Under the pieces are notes generated by a model that saw nothing but the letters and a program-made list of their open reading frames with translations, was not told the DNA's origin and did not search any database. DNA of 64,000 nucleotides from Paraktedonobacter sp039923935. GTDB lineage: Bacteria; Chloroflexota; Ktedonobacteria; Ktedonobacterales; Ktedonobacteraceae. Of this stretch, positions 53,569-62,165 are shown in pieces. The stretch lies in the NCBI GenBank assembly GCA_039923935.1, contig JBDTBU010000248.1, positions 4,302 to 68,301 of the forward strand. Direction: 5' to 3'. How positions within the stretch are numbered: position 1 is the stretch's first letter; each line of letters starts with the position of its first letter. Position numbers and translations under genes: made by a program.

Positions 53569-53732
53569 ATTTTTTCTCCCTAGCAATTCTTGTGTTCCGA
53601 CTACGAGTGTATTCACGGCTTGATACTCTGTATGATAGCATGGAACGGCCTAAATCTATTGTAAAAACGCGACATTCTTGGAATTTTTGTGCTATCATAG
53701 GGAATGTATTATCCAGCTATGCAGAGGCAAAA

Positions 53733-54548
53733 ATGATTACATCCAATGTCGGGGAACCCAGAGGTATCTTGAATCCCACCACAGGGAAAACAAAGTTCCA
53801 TCTTTCACTGCACGCGCCAGTAGCGGATCTCCATGCCTTTATCGAGCATTATTGGATTGTCAGTTGGGATCTACGCGGCCAGGAACCCTACCTTTCGGAG
53901 ACGCTTCCCCATCCTTGTGTCCATCTGGTGATTGAGCAAGACCAATCCCGCATTGTGGGCGTCATGAGAGGTAAGTTTTCCCAACTCCTGACTGATACAG
54001 GCCGAGTTTTTGGCGCGAAATTTCGACCTGGCGCTTTTTATCCTTTTGCAAAAACGCCAGTTTCCCTGTTCACTGATACCTCAACGCAGCTCTGCGAGGT
54101 CTTTGGTACAGAAAGCACCACGCTAGAAAAGATGCTGCTTTCGCAAGACAACGAAGAGGCAATGGTCAAACTGATGGAGGATTTCCTGCGTGCAAGGTTG
54201 CCAGAGGAAGATGAAAATGTAGGGGTCATTCGCCAGATTGTCGATCAGATCATCGCAGACCGCGAGATCACCAAAGTAGACAGTCTGGTGAGCCAGCTCA
54301 ACATTACGAAACGAACGCTGCAACGGCTCTTTAGCCAATATGTCGGTGTCAGTCCAAAGTGGGTTATTCAGCGTTATCGACTCCACGAAGTCGCCGAAAG
54401 AGTAGCTAGCGGCGAAGTCATCGATTGGCCGAAGCTGGCCCTGGAACTTGGCTATTTCGATCAGGCACACTTTATCAAAGACTTCAAAACCATCGTTGGG
54501 AAAGCTCCAGCAACATATGCTAGGCAAAGTGATTTGGATTGTTTCTAG
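53733..54548 (+). CDS. AraC-family transcriptional regulator
   Basis: 271 residues. The N-terminal part (about 20-130: FIEHYWIVSWDLRGQ, HPCVHLVIE, FGAKFRPGAFYPF) resembles the DUF6597 ligand domain. The C-terminal domain (about 165-265) has two helix-turn-helices: VDSLVSQLNITKRTLQRLFS and LALELGYFDQAHFIKDFK. ATG 53733 has AGAGG six bases upstream; the frame extends upstream without homology. The inducer is unknown. Confidence 0.88.
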   Translation: MITSNVGEPRGILNPTTGKTKFHLSLHAPVADLHAFIEHYWIVSWDLRGQEPYLSETLPHPCVHLVIEQDQSRIVGVMRGKFSQLLTDTGRVFGAKFRPGAFYPFAKTPVSLFTDTSTQLCEVFGTESTTLEKMLLSQDNEEAMVKLMEDFLRARLPEEDENVGVIRQIVDQIIADREITKVDSLVSQLNITKRTLQRLFSQYVGVSPKWVIQRYRLHEVAERVASGEVIDWPKLALELGYFDQAHFIKDFKTIVGKAPATYARQSDLDCF

Positions 54549-54555
54549 CGCCGTG

Positions 54556-54584
54556 TTGCCTGTACTCGCTGGAACGTTTATAAT
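54556..54584 (+). promoter_or_regulatory. sigma-70 promoter of the 58-residue protein gene
   Basis: TTGCCT (54556-54561), 17-base spacer, perfect TATAAT (54579-54584). Predicted start near 54591, giving a leader of about 66 nt to the ATG at 54657. Confidence 0.65.
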
Positions 54585-54656
54585 AAGACTGGTACTCTAT
54601 CACATTGCGACCTCTCTCTTTTACATCACGAGGCCAGCAGATAGAGCAGGAGAAGT

Positions 54657-54833
54657 ATGAGCCAGAAATCCGATAAAAAGCAACCAGATTTCGATGAAGA
54701 GGAGTACAGTGATATGGAACTCCTGGAGATACTCGAAAGTGTCCGCGAAGATATGGAAGAACTGGGAGTGACCACGCTGCAAGAGGTGATTGCCCGCATT
54801 CAGGAACTGCATAAGCGGCTGGATGACAAGTAG
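54657..54833 (+). CDS. small acidic protein
   Basis: 58 residues, highly acidic and helical: MSQKSDKKQPDFDEEEYSDM onward, ending HKRLDDK. GGAG lies five bases before the ATG, and a consensus promoter (54556-54584) and a perfect palindrome terminator (54852-54913) frame it, so it is a self-contained unit. No family was recognised. It might be a partner or antagonist of a basic protein; that is speculative. Confidence 0.7.
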   Translation: MSQKSDKKQPDFDEEEYSDMELLEILESVREDMEELGVTTLQEVIARIQELHKRLDDK

Positions 54834-54851
54834 CCATTCCGTCCCTTTATG

Positions 54852-54913
54852 GAAGGGTTGATGGGTGTACGTGTGGAAAATCGATTTTCCACACGTACAC
54901 CCATCAACCCTTC
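54852..54913. terminator. 62-nt perfect palindrome between convergent genes
   Basis: 31-nt arms (54852-54882 and 54883-54913) are exact reverse complements with no unpaired loop; the centre is AAAATCGATTTT. It separates the 58-residue gene from livF, eight bases from the livF stop, and should end both transcripts. Confidence 0.75.
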
Positions 54914-54921
54914 TTATGGAA

Positions 54922-55641
54922 TTACGCGCCACCTAGATAGGCTTGACGAACCAGATCGTTGGTCAGCAGATTGGGAGCGGTATCGCTGAGCACGACTTTG
55001 CCGGTTTGCAACACATAGCCACGGTCAGCCATGCTAAGTGCCATTGAAGCGTTTTGCTCGACCAGTAGCACCGTCACACCCTCGTCGCGCACGCGTTTGA
55101 TGGTCTCGAAGACCGTTTCTACCAGGATTGGCGAAAGGCCCATTGATGGCTCATCCATACAGATCATGCGAGGACGGGACATCAGTGCGCGGCCCATAGC
55201 CAGCATCTGCTGTTCACCACCGGACATAGTGCCCGCGAACTGCTTGAGACGCTCTTTGAGGCGCGGGAAAACCTGGCAAACATGCTCTAGGTCGTGCTTA
55301 ATCTCCGCCCGATTGTTACGCGTAAAAGCTCCCATCTCCAGGTTCTCTAAGACGCTCATACGCGGAAAAATGCGGCGTGCTTCGGGAACCAGGGCCATGC
55401 CCATGCGCACAATATCGCCGGGTAGAGACTTCTCGATACTTCTTCCATCAAATGTGACGGTCCCTTTTTTGGGGTGCATTAGGCCAAAGATGATCTTCAT
55501 GGTCGTTGTCTTGCCCGCTGCATTGGCACCCAGCAAGCAGACGATCTCACCAGCGTTGACCTCTAGAGAGACAGAATGCAGCACCTGGCTGGGGCCATAA
55601 TAGGCATCGACATCCTGGAGTTGCAATAGTGCTTCTGACAT
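54922..55641 (-). CDS. livF: branched-chain amino acid ABC transporter ATPase LivF
   Basis: 239 residues, normal for LivF. Walker A LLGANAAGKTT (with Ala in place of Gly at the third position of GANGAGKT), the ABC signature MSGGEQQ, and Walker B RMICMDEPSMGLSP. The last gene of livKHMGF; it drives high-affinity import of leucine, isoleucine, valine or related amides together with LivG. The Asn-Ala-Ala variant of the P-loop still keeps Lys and Thr. Confidence 0.93.
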   Translation of the reverse strand: MSEALLQLQDVDAYYGPSQVLHSVSLEVNAGEIVCLLGANAAGKTTTMKIIFGLMHPKKGTVTFDGRSIEKSLPGDIVRMGMALVPEARRIFPRMSVLENLEMGAFTRNNRAEIKHDLEHVCQVFPRLKERLKQFAGTMSGGEQQMLAMGRALMSRPRMICMDEPSMGLSPILVETVFETIKRVRDEGVTVLLVEQNASMALSMADRGYVLQTGKVVLSDTAPNLLTNDLVRQAYLGGA

Positions 55642-55656
55642 ACTTGACCTCTCTCT

Positions 55657-56568
55657 CTACTCGCTCTGTTTCTTACTGGTACGTTCACTGGCCTCAACCA
55701 TCGTCTCAAGCTGCCCATTGTCATCTGAAGATCCAGCTAGACTAGCCTCAAAAGCAGCAGCCGACTTACCCAGGTACGCCTCGATAACACGGGCGTCGCG
55801 GCGCACCTTTTCAGGCAAGCCTTCAGCGATCTTCCGCCCATAGTCGAGCACGATAATGCGGTCCGACATGCCCATTGTCACTGCGAGTTTATGCTCGATC
55901 AAGAGGATAGTCAGGCCCAGATCATCGCGCAAACGTTGGATATACCCCACAGCTTCCAGCGTTTCGTACTCATTCATGCCAGCAGTTGGTTCATCGAGCA
56001 GGAGCAGCTTGGGTTCCGCAGCTAGTGCCCGCGCAATTTCGACGCGACGTTTCTGGGCATAGGAAAGATTGATCACATACTCATCCTGACGCTCCACCAG
56101 TTCAGAGCCGAAAAAGCTTAGCAGTTCCAGCGAGCGTTGGCGGGCAGCTTCCTCTTCACGACGCACATACGGCGGGCGGAAGATTGCACCGATAATAGAC
56201 GCCTTGAGCCGCGTATGACACCCAACCAGCACATTCTCTAAGACGGTCATATTATTAAACAGCCGAATATTCTGAAATGTGCGCGTAATCCCACGTTGCA
56301 CGATCACGTCGGGACTCAGACCAGCCAGAGAACGGCCTTCCATCAGTACTTGACCAGAGGAGACGCGATAAATACCAGTAATCAGGTTAAAAATGGTCGT
56401 TTTGCCTGCACCATTCGGGCCGATCACACTGATAATTTCTCCTGGCATAATGCGCAAATCGACATCCTGCACAGCGGCCAAACCGCCGAAATGCTTGGTC
56501 ACATTGCGCAACTCTAACAGAGGCATGTCAGTTTGCTCGGCGTTCTCTTCTTCCTGTTTAACACTCAT
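55657..56568 (-). CDS. livG: branched-chain amino acid ABC transporter ATPase LivG
   Basis: 303 residues. Walker A IGPNGAGKTT; a LivG-type insertion around 90-130 (RGITRTFQNIRLF); signature LSYAQKRRVEIARAL, degenerate from LSGGQ as in many LivG; Walker B LLLLDEPTAGMN. A charged C-terminal tail of about 40 residues exceeds the standard length. GGAG stands seven bases before ATG. It pairs with LivF as the ATPase heterodimer. Confidence 0.92.
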   Translation of the reverse strand: MSVKQEEENAEQTDMPLLELRNVTKHFGGLAAVQDVDLRIMPGEIISVIGPNGAGKTTIFNLITGIYRVSSGQVLMEGRSLAGLSPDVIVQRGITRTFQNIRLFNNMTVLENVLVGCHTRLKASIIGAIFRPPYVRREEEAARQRSLELLSFFGSELVERQDEYVINLSYAQKRRVEIARALAAEPKLLLLDEPTAGMNEYETLEAVGYIQRLRDDLGLTILLIEHKLAVTMGMSDRIIVLDYGRKIAEGLPEKVRRDARVIEAYLGKSAAAFEASLAGSSDDNGQLETMVEASERTSKKQSE

Positions 56569-56609
56569 AACACATCTCCTGTTGTTCTAGTGATCTTCGA
56601 CATGAGTAG

Positions 56610-58637
56610 CTACTCAACCCGCACCTCTTCCTCAAAGGCTGGTTCAGCGAATGTAGCACCCAGCACATCAGCCCCCTCTAGCTCTTTGTCGGATTGGTGC
56701 AGTTCGCGTTTGCGGCGTGCGCTGGGGATCAAACCTTCTGGTCGGAAAATCATAATCACAATCAAGATGATCCCAAAGATCAGATTACGAATGTTCCCAA
56801 AGGAGAAATTTGGGAACATCGTCTGGATATGTGTATAGAAGGGATACAAGAAACTGGTGGGATCGCCACCCATGCCATCCAGTCCCCTCAGCACTAACAC
56901 GTTGAGAGCATAAACGACCAGCGCTCCTACAACCACGCCGGGAATGCTGCCCAGACCACCCAAGACGACCATAGACAGAAAGAGGACTGAGTCGTTAAAA
57001 CTAAAGTTTGAAGAGGCGACTGTACTCAGCTTCGCCGAGAAATACGCCCCCGCAATCCCTGAGAAGAAGGCTCCTGCCCCGAAGGCGAACAACTTTGTCT
57101 TAACCAAATTGATGCCGGAAGAAGCAGCCGCAATTTCATCCTCGCGGATCGCAACCCAGGCCCGGCCAAGACGAGAGTCACGCAGGCGCACATTGGCAAA
57201 GAGCACCACGGCAATGAGGAAGAGCATCAGGTAGTAGTAGGGTATCGGCGTTGAGACGCTCCACTGCACCCCGAAAAAGGCGGGTGAGTAGATTCCGGTT
57301 ATACCATTGGTCCCTCCCGTATACTTATCCATATTGCGTGCGACAATCGGGATAATCTCGCCAAAGCCCAGCGTCACAATTGCCAGATAATCACCTCGTA
57401 AGCGCAAGGTTGGGGCACCTAACAGCACTCCCCAGAGAGCCGCAATCAGAGCCGCTGCCAGCAACATTGGCCAGAAGAGCCAGGGCCAAACAGCCGGACT
57501 AAATGCCAGCCCCGTGAGGACTGTCAACTGGTTTGAGCCGACCAGCGCCCAGGCATACGCGCCAAAGACGAAGAAAGCGACATAGCCGAGATCCAACAAA
57601 CCCGCGAAGCCCACCACGATATTGAGGCCCAATGCCAGAATAACGTAGCGCCCAGCATCCCCATACGTTGCGAGACGGCCAGCAGTTCCCCCACCAAACA
57701 GGAAAGGGTCCAGCATGGGATAGAGGATCAGGAAGGCCAGCAGTAAAATCAGGTAAAAGTTGAGGGCACCACTACTACGTAAGGGAAGATCGTTAGGAAC
57801 GAGTTCGTGCGCCTCTTTCTGTGCCCGTGTCGTGGAAAATCCCGCAGATGCTCCCGATTTGCCAATGTTCTTGCCATTCTGAGCACTCTGCCCATTCCCG
57901 TTCTTTTCATCGGCCTTCAGGGTATGGTGCAAAGCTACTACCCCCCCTAGACGGCCCAGAAAATACCCTGCAACTGGTAGCAGCAACGTGCGCAACACAT
58001 TCCACGTTAAAAGGAAGGTGCTCACAGATCCAGCATATTGACCTGCAAAATAATAGCTGAGATCGATCACTAAAGAAATGATGGCAAACGTCGTACCAAA
58101 CCAGAAACCGCCAGCAGTTGCACGACTCATTAACTGTGCTTGCTGCTCATTATTCAAGCATCTGTGGCGTATCAGTGGGGAGACCGCTACTGCTGGCCGA
58201 AACTTACGCCAGAGCCAGAGGGCCAGAAAATACGGCAGCCAGGCTACCACCGAAAACGATAAGCCCACAAAGAGATCGCCTGTCAGAGTGATGAAGAGTA
58301 CAGGCACAGCAGTGAAAACCAGCATGCTGATCCAGAGTGCAAGGGGATTCTGCTTCCCGCTATCAGCAGCTACAGCGTAACCTGCCAGGGCCGTTAGCCC
58401 TGCATAGAGTAGCACGAGGAAAAGAGAGGCTCCAATCAGTGTGGAAACATCATAGTGCGAATTGAGAGCACTTGTGGGTAGGAAAAAACCGATCAGGATT
58501 TTGTTGACCGCAACTTCACCGTTCCAGATAAAGGTAAAGGTCAGGAGCGGGACCAACAGGGCAATGATCCATTTCACCAATAGCAAACGTGTGTTGCGTA
58601 CAGATGGCAGCAGCGTGCTCGATATCAAGGTAGCCAT
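56610..58637 (-). CDS. livM: LivM permease with a large N-terminal membrane extension
   Basis: 675 residues, far longer than the usual 300-430. The C-terminal 350 form a normal LivM permease (IVVGFAGLLDLGYVAFFVFGAYAWAL; LRGDYLAIVTLGFGEIIPIV, the ATPase-contacting EAA-like loop). The first 240 or so hold about six extra hydrophobic segments, then an Asn/Gly/Ser/Lys-rich linker (240-290). The permease frame is continuous, with no internal SD supporting two separate genes. It forms the channel with LivH. Confidence 0.9.
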   Translation of the reverse strand: MATLISSTLLPSVRNTRLLLVKWIIALLVPLLTFTFIWNGEVAVNKILIGFFLPTSALNSHYDVSTLIGASLFLVLLYAGLTALAGYAVAADSGKQNPLALWISMLVFTAVPVLFITLTGDLFVGLSFSVVAWLPYFLALWLWRKFRPAVAVSPLIRHRCLNNEQQAQLMSRATAGGFWFGTTFAIISLVIDLSYYFAGQYAGSVSTFLLTWNVLRTLLLPVAGYFLGRLGGVVALHHTLKADEKNGNGQSAQNGKNIGKSGASAGFSTTRAQKEAHELVPNDLPLRSSGALNFYLILLLAFLILYPMLDPFLFGGGTAGRLATYGDAGRYVILALGLNIVVGFAGLLDLGYVAFFVFGAYAWALVGSNQLTVLTGLAFSPAVWPWLFWPMLLAAALIAALWGVLLGAPTLRLRGDYLAIVTLGFGEIIPIVARNMDKYTGGTNGITGIYSPAFFGVQWSVSTPIPYYYLMLFLIAVVLFANVRLRDSRLGRAWVAIREDEIAAASSGINLVKTKLFAFGAGAFFSGIAGAYFSAKLSTVASSNFSFNDSVLFLSMVVLGGLGSIPGVVVGALVVYALNVLVLRGLDGMGGDPTSFLYPFYTHIQTMFPNFSFGNIRNLIFGIILIVIMIFRPEGLIPSARRKRELHQSDKELEGADVLGATFAEPAFEEEVRVE

Positions 58638-58726
58638 AGTTGCATTACCTCGTCAAAAGAGTTCAGGGAAGGTATCCCTGGCAGGATTTTGCCGCAAGCG
58701 GCGTCAAAAAGCGGACACATCACGGA

Positions 58727-59713
58727 TTAGACCTTATCTGAGATACGCTGACCTAGTAATCCAGTAGGTCGGAAAACTAGGATCAGAATCAGCACGACAA
58801 ATATAGCAGCCTCTTGCCATGCGACACCTCCATGTGGCAAGCCAAATGGAATATCTCTATCGGGGATATAGGTGACGAAGGCGCGAATCAGGCCAATTAC
58901 TATGCCACCGATCATCGCTCCTACTATGTTCCCGATGCCTCCTAAGACCGCCGCCGTGAAGGCAATCAGCCCCAGTTCAAAGCCAATATTGAAGATTGTT
59001 ACGCCGCCCTCAGACGACAACATAAAGATGAAGGCAGCAGCACCTGCTAGACCAGCGCCAATGAAAAAGGTAGTTGCAATTATGCGATCAACATTCACCC
59101 CCATCAGTGCAGCAGCCTCACGGTCTTGTGACACTGCACGCATAGCCCGTCCGATGCGTGTACTCGTTACCAACCATTGTAAACCAACCATCATGACTAG
59201 GGCCACCACAATTACCAAGATATCGATATTGGTGATATCCAAACCCTGGCAACCCAGTGCAGCACTGTTCGGCCCAATACAGTAATGAACTCTGGTAATC
59301 ACATCAGGAGCGGTGATATCGGCTGGTCCTATAATGAATTTACCAATATCTTCCAAAACCAACGAGACACCAATCGCCGAAATGAGTGGTGCCAAGCGTG
59401 GTGCATTGCGTAAAGGACGATAGGCAATACGCTCCATCAGCACTCCCACTACCGCACAAATGAGCATCGCCGCCAAACCAGTCACCACCAGCATCCCTAT
59501 TAGAGGCAACCCTGACAAATGAGAAGCCTCCGTGACATGAAATACCCCCTTCAACATACCCAAGACAACAAGGGTTCCGATCATGAAAATATCACCATGA
59601 GCAAAATTAATCAGTTCAATGATGCCATAGACCATGGTGTAGCCAAGCGAGATCAGGGAATAGATCGAGCCGATCACCAGCCCTGCCACCAGAAGTTGTA
59701 AAAAGAGTGCCAT
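58727..59713 (-). CDS. livH: branched-chain amino acid ABC transporter permease LivH
   Basis: 328 residues with eight or nine membrane helices. GLVIGSIYSLISLGYTMVYGIIELINFAHGD is the LivH start and RAMRAVSQDREAAALMGVNVDRIIATTF the ATPase-contacting loop. ATG 59711-59713 has GAGG nine bases upstream. It contains a 15-residue loop with two cysteines (HYCIGPNSAALGCQG) facing outside. Confidence 0.92.
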   Translation of the reverse strand: MALFLQLLVAGLVIGSIYSLISLGYTMVYGIIELINFAHGDIFMIGTLVVLGMLKGVFHVTEASHLSGLPLIGMLVVTGLAAMLICAVVGVLMERIAYRPLRNAPRLAPLISAIGVSLVLEDIGKFIIGPADITAPDVITRVHYCIGPNSAALGCQGLDITNIDILVIVVALVMMVGLQWLVTSTRIGRAMRAVSQDREAAALMGVNVDRIIATTFFIGAGLAGAAAFIFMLSSEGGVTIFNIGFELGLIAFTAAVLGGIGNIVGAMIGGIVIGLIRAFVTYIPDRDIPFGLPHGGVAWQEAAIFVVLILILVFRPTGLLGQRISDKV

Positions 59714-59889
59714 AAATATGCACCTCTCTTTCATGAACCAGATACTTGAGTGAATACGCTTTACTCAGCAAGAAAAAAGGGGGCTGGACGCGCAGCAGTC
59801 TATCTATCATACATAGTCTGCTGCGCATCAGGAAACCTGAATGAAGCATCTTCTGGCAGAGAGGAAACCTCCCTCCCTCAAAGTTGCGT

Positions 59890-61200
59890 TTATTGCAGGG
59901 TGACGACGCCCTTCGATAACAGATCAGGCTTGCCAGCGACAATTGCAACCTGGTAGATGGTGAAGACCTTGTTTGTGGTATCACCATTGGCATCAAAGGT
60001 AGTGTGACCGGTCACACCATCATAGCTGGTCTGCTTCAGGGCACTGATTACAGCCAAACGGAAAGCATTGCCACCAGCAGTATCGTTGCCATCCGTCGCC
60101 GCATGAGTCGTGCCGAGAGCAGTTTTGATCGCCTGGATCAAAACGTTCATGGAGTCGAAAGCCTGTGCGCTATAGGGACCCAGCGCACCATACTTGGCGG
60201 TGTAATCCTTCACAAACTGCGCTGCCTGAGGGATCTTGGAGGCATCCGGAGCAGCAACGGTCACATAGAACTGACCACCGTTGTCGGTAATCTGCTTATA
60301 GAAGTCCGTGCTACCAGTCATGCCATCGCCACCAGCGTACACTGCCGTTTTGAGTCCAGCGATCTGCGACATCTGCTTTTGAATGACCTGACCACCTGTG
60401 GAGTAATTACCGCCGAAGTAGACCGCGTCGGGTTTCTGCGCAGCCGCCGTCGTCAGCAGATTGGTGTAGTCGGTTGTGTTCGCGACACTGTGGCTCTTGC
60501 CGTCGATAATGGTTCCGCCGAGCTTCGTCCATTCCAACACGAAGTACTTGGCAAGGCCCGATCCGTAGGTCTCAGTATCGTCGATAACGTACGCTGTTTT
60601 GAGGTGTAGCGTGTTATACATGTAGTCCGCCATGGCTGGACCCTGGTGGTCATCGGTCGCTGCCAGACGGAAATAGGTGATATTATGCCCAGGGTGAAGT
60701 GATGCTGCAATGTCGCTTGTTCCAGTACAACCAACATCTGCACCCGACTTGGTGAGGCAGGGGTTTGTGTTGGCTGGGCTAATCAGCGCGATATTGTCTT
60801 GGCTAGCAATCGGCATCTCTGCTGTGGCGACACTACTGTTGAGCGGACCGACAATTCCGGCCACCTGGGGATCACCCACCAAGGCCTGGATGTTCGCTGC
60901 GCCTGTGGGGCCGTCGTGCGTGCCAGAAGCACCCACATCGTCCTTTTTGACAAACTGCAACGTCACGTTCGGGATCGTTTTCTTGGCGTTGGCCTGATCC
61001 ACCGCCAGAATTGCACCATTCATGGTAGAAGTACCGATGTCGATGTCGCCACCACTGACCGGCAGTTCAGTTGCTACCTTGATAACCGTATTAGTGGGAG
61101 TAGTAGTGGTACCTGTGCCTGTACCACACGCCGCAAGCGTGCCCATGAGCAGGGTCAAACCCATAGCCAGGGCAAAAAAACGTGGCATACGCTTTGTCAT
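59890..61200 (-). CDS. livK: branched-chain amino acid-binding lipoprotein LivK/LivJ
   Basis: 436 residues. A lipoprotein signal peptide ends at LAAC (Cys25), suggesting anchoring to the outer face of the membrane. After a Thr/Gly linker the type I periplasmic-binding fold follows: PVSGGDIDIGTSTMNGAILAV, VGPLNSSVATAEMPIASQDN, and so on. The Cys-containing insert (NPCLTKSGADVGC) is unusual. It is the first gene of the operon and needs LspA for processing. ATG 61198-61200 has GGAGG eight bases upstream. The ligand could be a branched-chain amino acid or urea/amide. Confidence 0.92.
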   Translation of the reverse strand: MTKRMPRFFALAMGLTLLMGTLAACGTGTGTTTTPTNTVIKVATELPVSGGDIDIGTSTMNGAILAVDQANAKKTIPNVTLQFVKKDDVGASGTHDGPTGAANIQALVGDPQVAGIVGPLNSSVATAEMPIASQDNIALISPANTNPCLTKSGADVGCTGTSDIAASLHPGHNITYFRLAATDDHQGPAMADYMYNTLHLKTAYVIDDTETYGSGLAKYFVLEWTKLGGTIIDGKSHSVANTTDYTNLLTTAAAQKPDAVYFGGNYSTGGQVIQKQMSQIAGLKTAVYAGGDGMTGSTDFYKQITDNGGQFYVTVAAPDASKIPQAAQFVKDYTAKYGALGPYSAQAFDSMNVLIQAIKTALGTTHAATDGNDTAGGNAFRLAVISALKQTSYDGVTGHTTFDANGDTTNKVFTIYQVAIVAGKPDLLSKGVVTLQ

Positions 61201-61746
61201 GTAACGAGCCTCCTTCAAGAATACCGAAATAAAAAACCCAATATAGGGAAGGCTTAGAGGGAGATTTTGTTCTCTCTCTTTGGTGAGATAACATCACCTC
61301 TATACGATTATATACGCTGGGAACTCACCAAACCTCACAACTGCGTTGTTAGGAATAGTGTGGTCTCCATCTTATTCTACAATACATAGCGTTCTGAAAA
61401 AAGCAAAGGCTCTTTAAGCGGGGTGCTGCTTGCTCTAAAGAGACATGAAACGGATGTGGTAAAAAATGTACCACGTAAAGAAAGTGCTAAATGAAGATTG
61501 AGTATCCTCATGTGGGGGCTACTATAGCATGCGAATTTACTGGTGTCAAATGTTTGATCCATCGGGTTTCTGGGGCTTCGGCAACGTCTCTTTTGTCTCT
61601 ATCAGAAACAAGCGTTTTGTGTCCATAATGAAAGGAAAACAAACTCATTTGATAGCGTCTCTCAGGTTGCGTTTGTGTTACCATGAATGCAGAAGCGAAA
61701 CGCCATTTTATTGGGATCACCCAATAGGTCAGAAAGGAAGCGGAGG
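61201..61746. other. divergent promoter region livK / YbjQ-like operon
   Basis: No gene seen. For livK, a minus-strand TATAAT lies at 61307-61312 (no convincing -35), with a GGTGA-N7-TCACC inverted repeat at 61282-61298 just downstream of it, placed like an operator. More TCACC/GGTGA half-sites lie nearby. A weak plus-strand promoter is at 61498-61525. Confidence 0.45.
61498..61525 (+). promoter_or_regulatory. possible promoter of the YbjQ-like operon
   Basis: TTGAGT (61498-61503), 16-base spacer, TACTAT (61520-61525). Four of six matches in each box; the leader would be about 215 nt long. Confidence 0.3.
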
Positions 61747-62151
61747 ATGTCAAACGAACTAGGCCCGTTGCAAGAGCCACTAGAAGTCGATATGCTTGCG
61801 GCCTCGCTACGAGCCGACGCAACTGATCTCAAAGCGTTCATGGAAGCTCTAGCTAACAAAATAGCAGGAGCGTTACCCGATTCAACGGTGGTCACGCGCC
61901 AAAACAAGCTTTTTTCTAAAGAGCATCCTGTTAGAGAGGTTGTCGTTACTCTGGGAGATTACCAGTATCGTATTTCGTACGAGCCGCCAAAACCTCTGCT
62001 GACGCTGCGTGCAAAAGTTGTACGCGGTATCGTGCTCAAAACCGAGCAATTGCGCATGGATCAGTGGATTGTTGCATTGGCTGGTGATCTGGCCCAGGAG
62101 GCGGCGCAAAGTGCACAGGCACACGCCGCCCTTGAACGCTTTCTTTTGTAG
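61747..62151 (+). CDS. hypothetical protein of the YbjQ-like operon
   Basis: 134 residues, soluble, no recognised family. A hydrophilic N-terminal helix region (LRADATDLKAFMEALANKIAGALPDS) is followed by a predicted beta-strand region (VREVVVTLGDYQYRISYEPP) and an Ala/Gln-rich C-terminal helix. AAGGA lies nine bases before ATG 61747, and GGAGG is directly adjacent. It is 14 bases upstream of the next gene, so the three genes form an operon. Confidence 0.75.
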   Translation: MSNELGPLQEPLEVDMLAASLRADATDLKAFMEALANKIAGALPDSTVVTRQNKLFSKEHPVREVVVTLGDYQYRISYEPPKPLLTLRAKVVRGIVLKTEQLRMDQWIVALAGDLAQEAAQSAQAHAALERFLL

Positions 62152-62165
62152 GAACGGAGGTTGTC

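Noticed and set aside
54852..54913. Miniature transposable element (MITE)
   Set aside because: No flanking target-site duplication or second copy was seen in the window; its place between convergent stops fits a terminator better.
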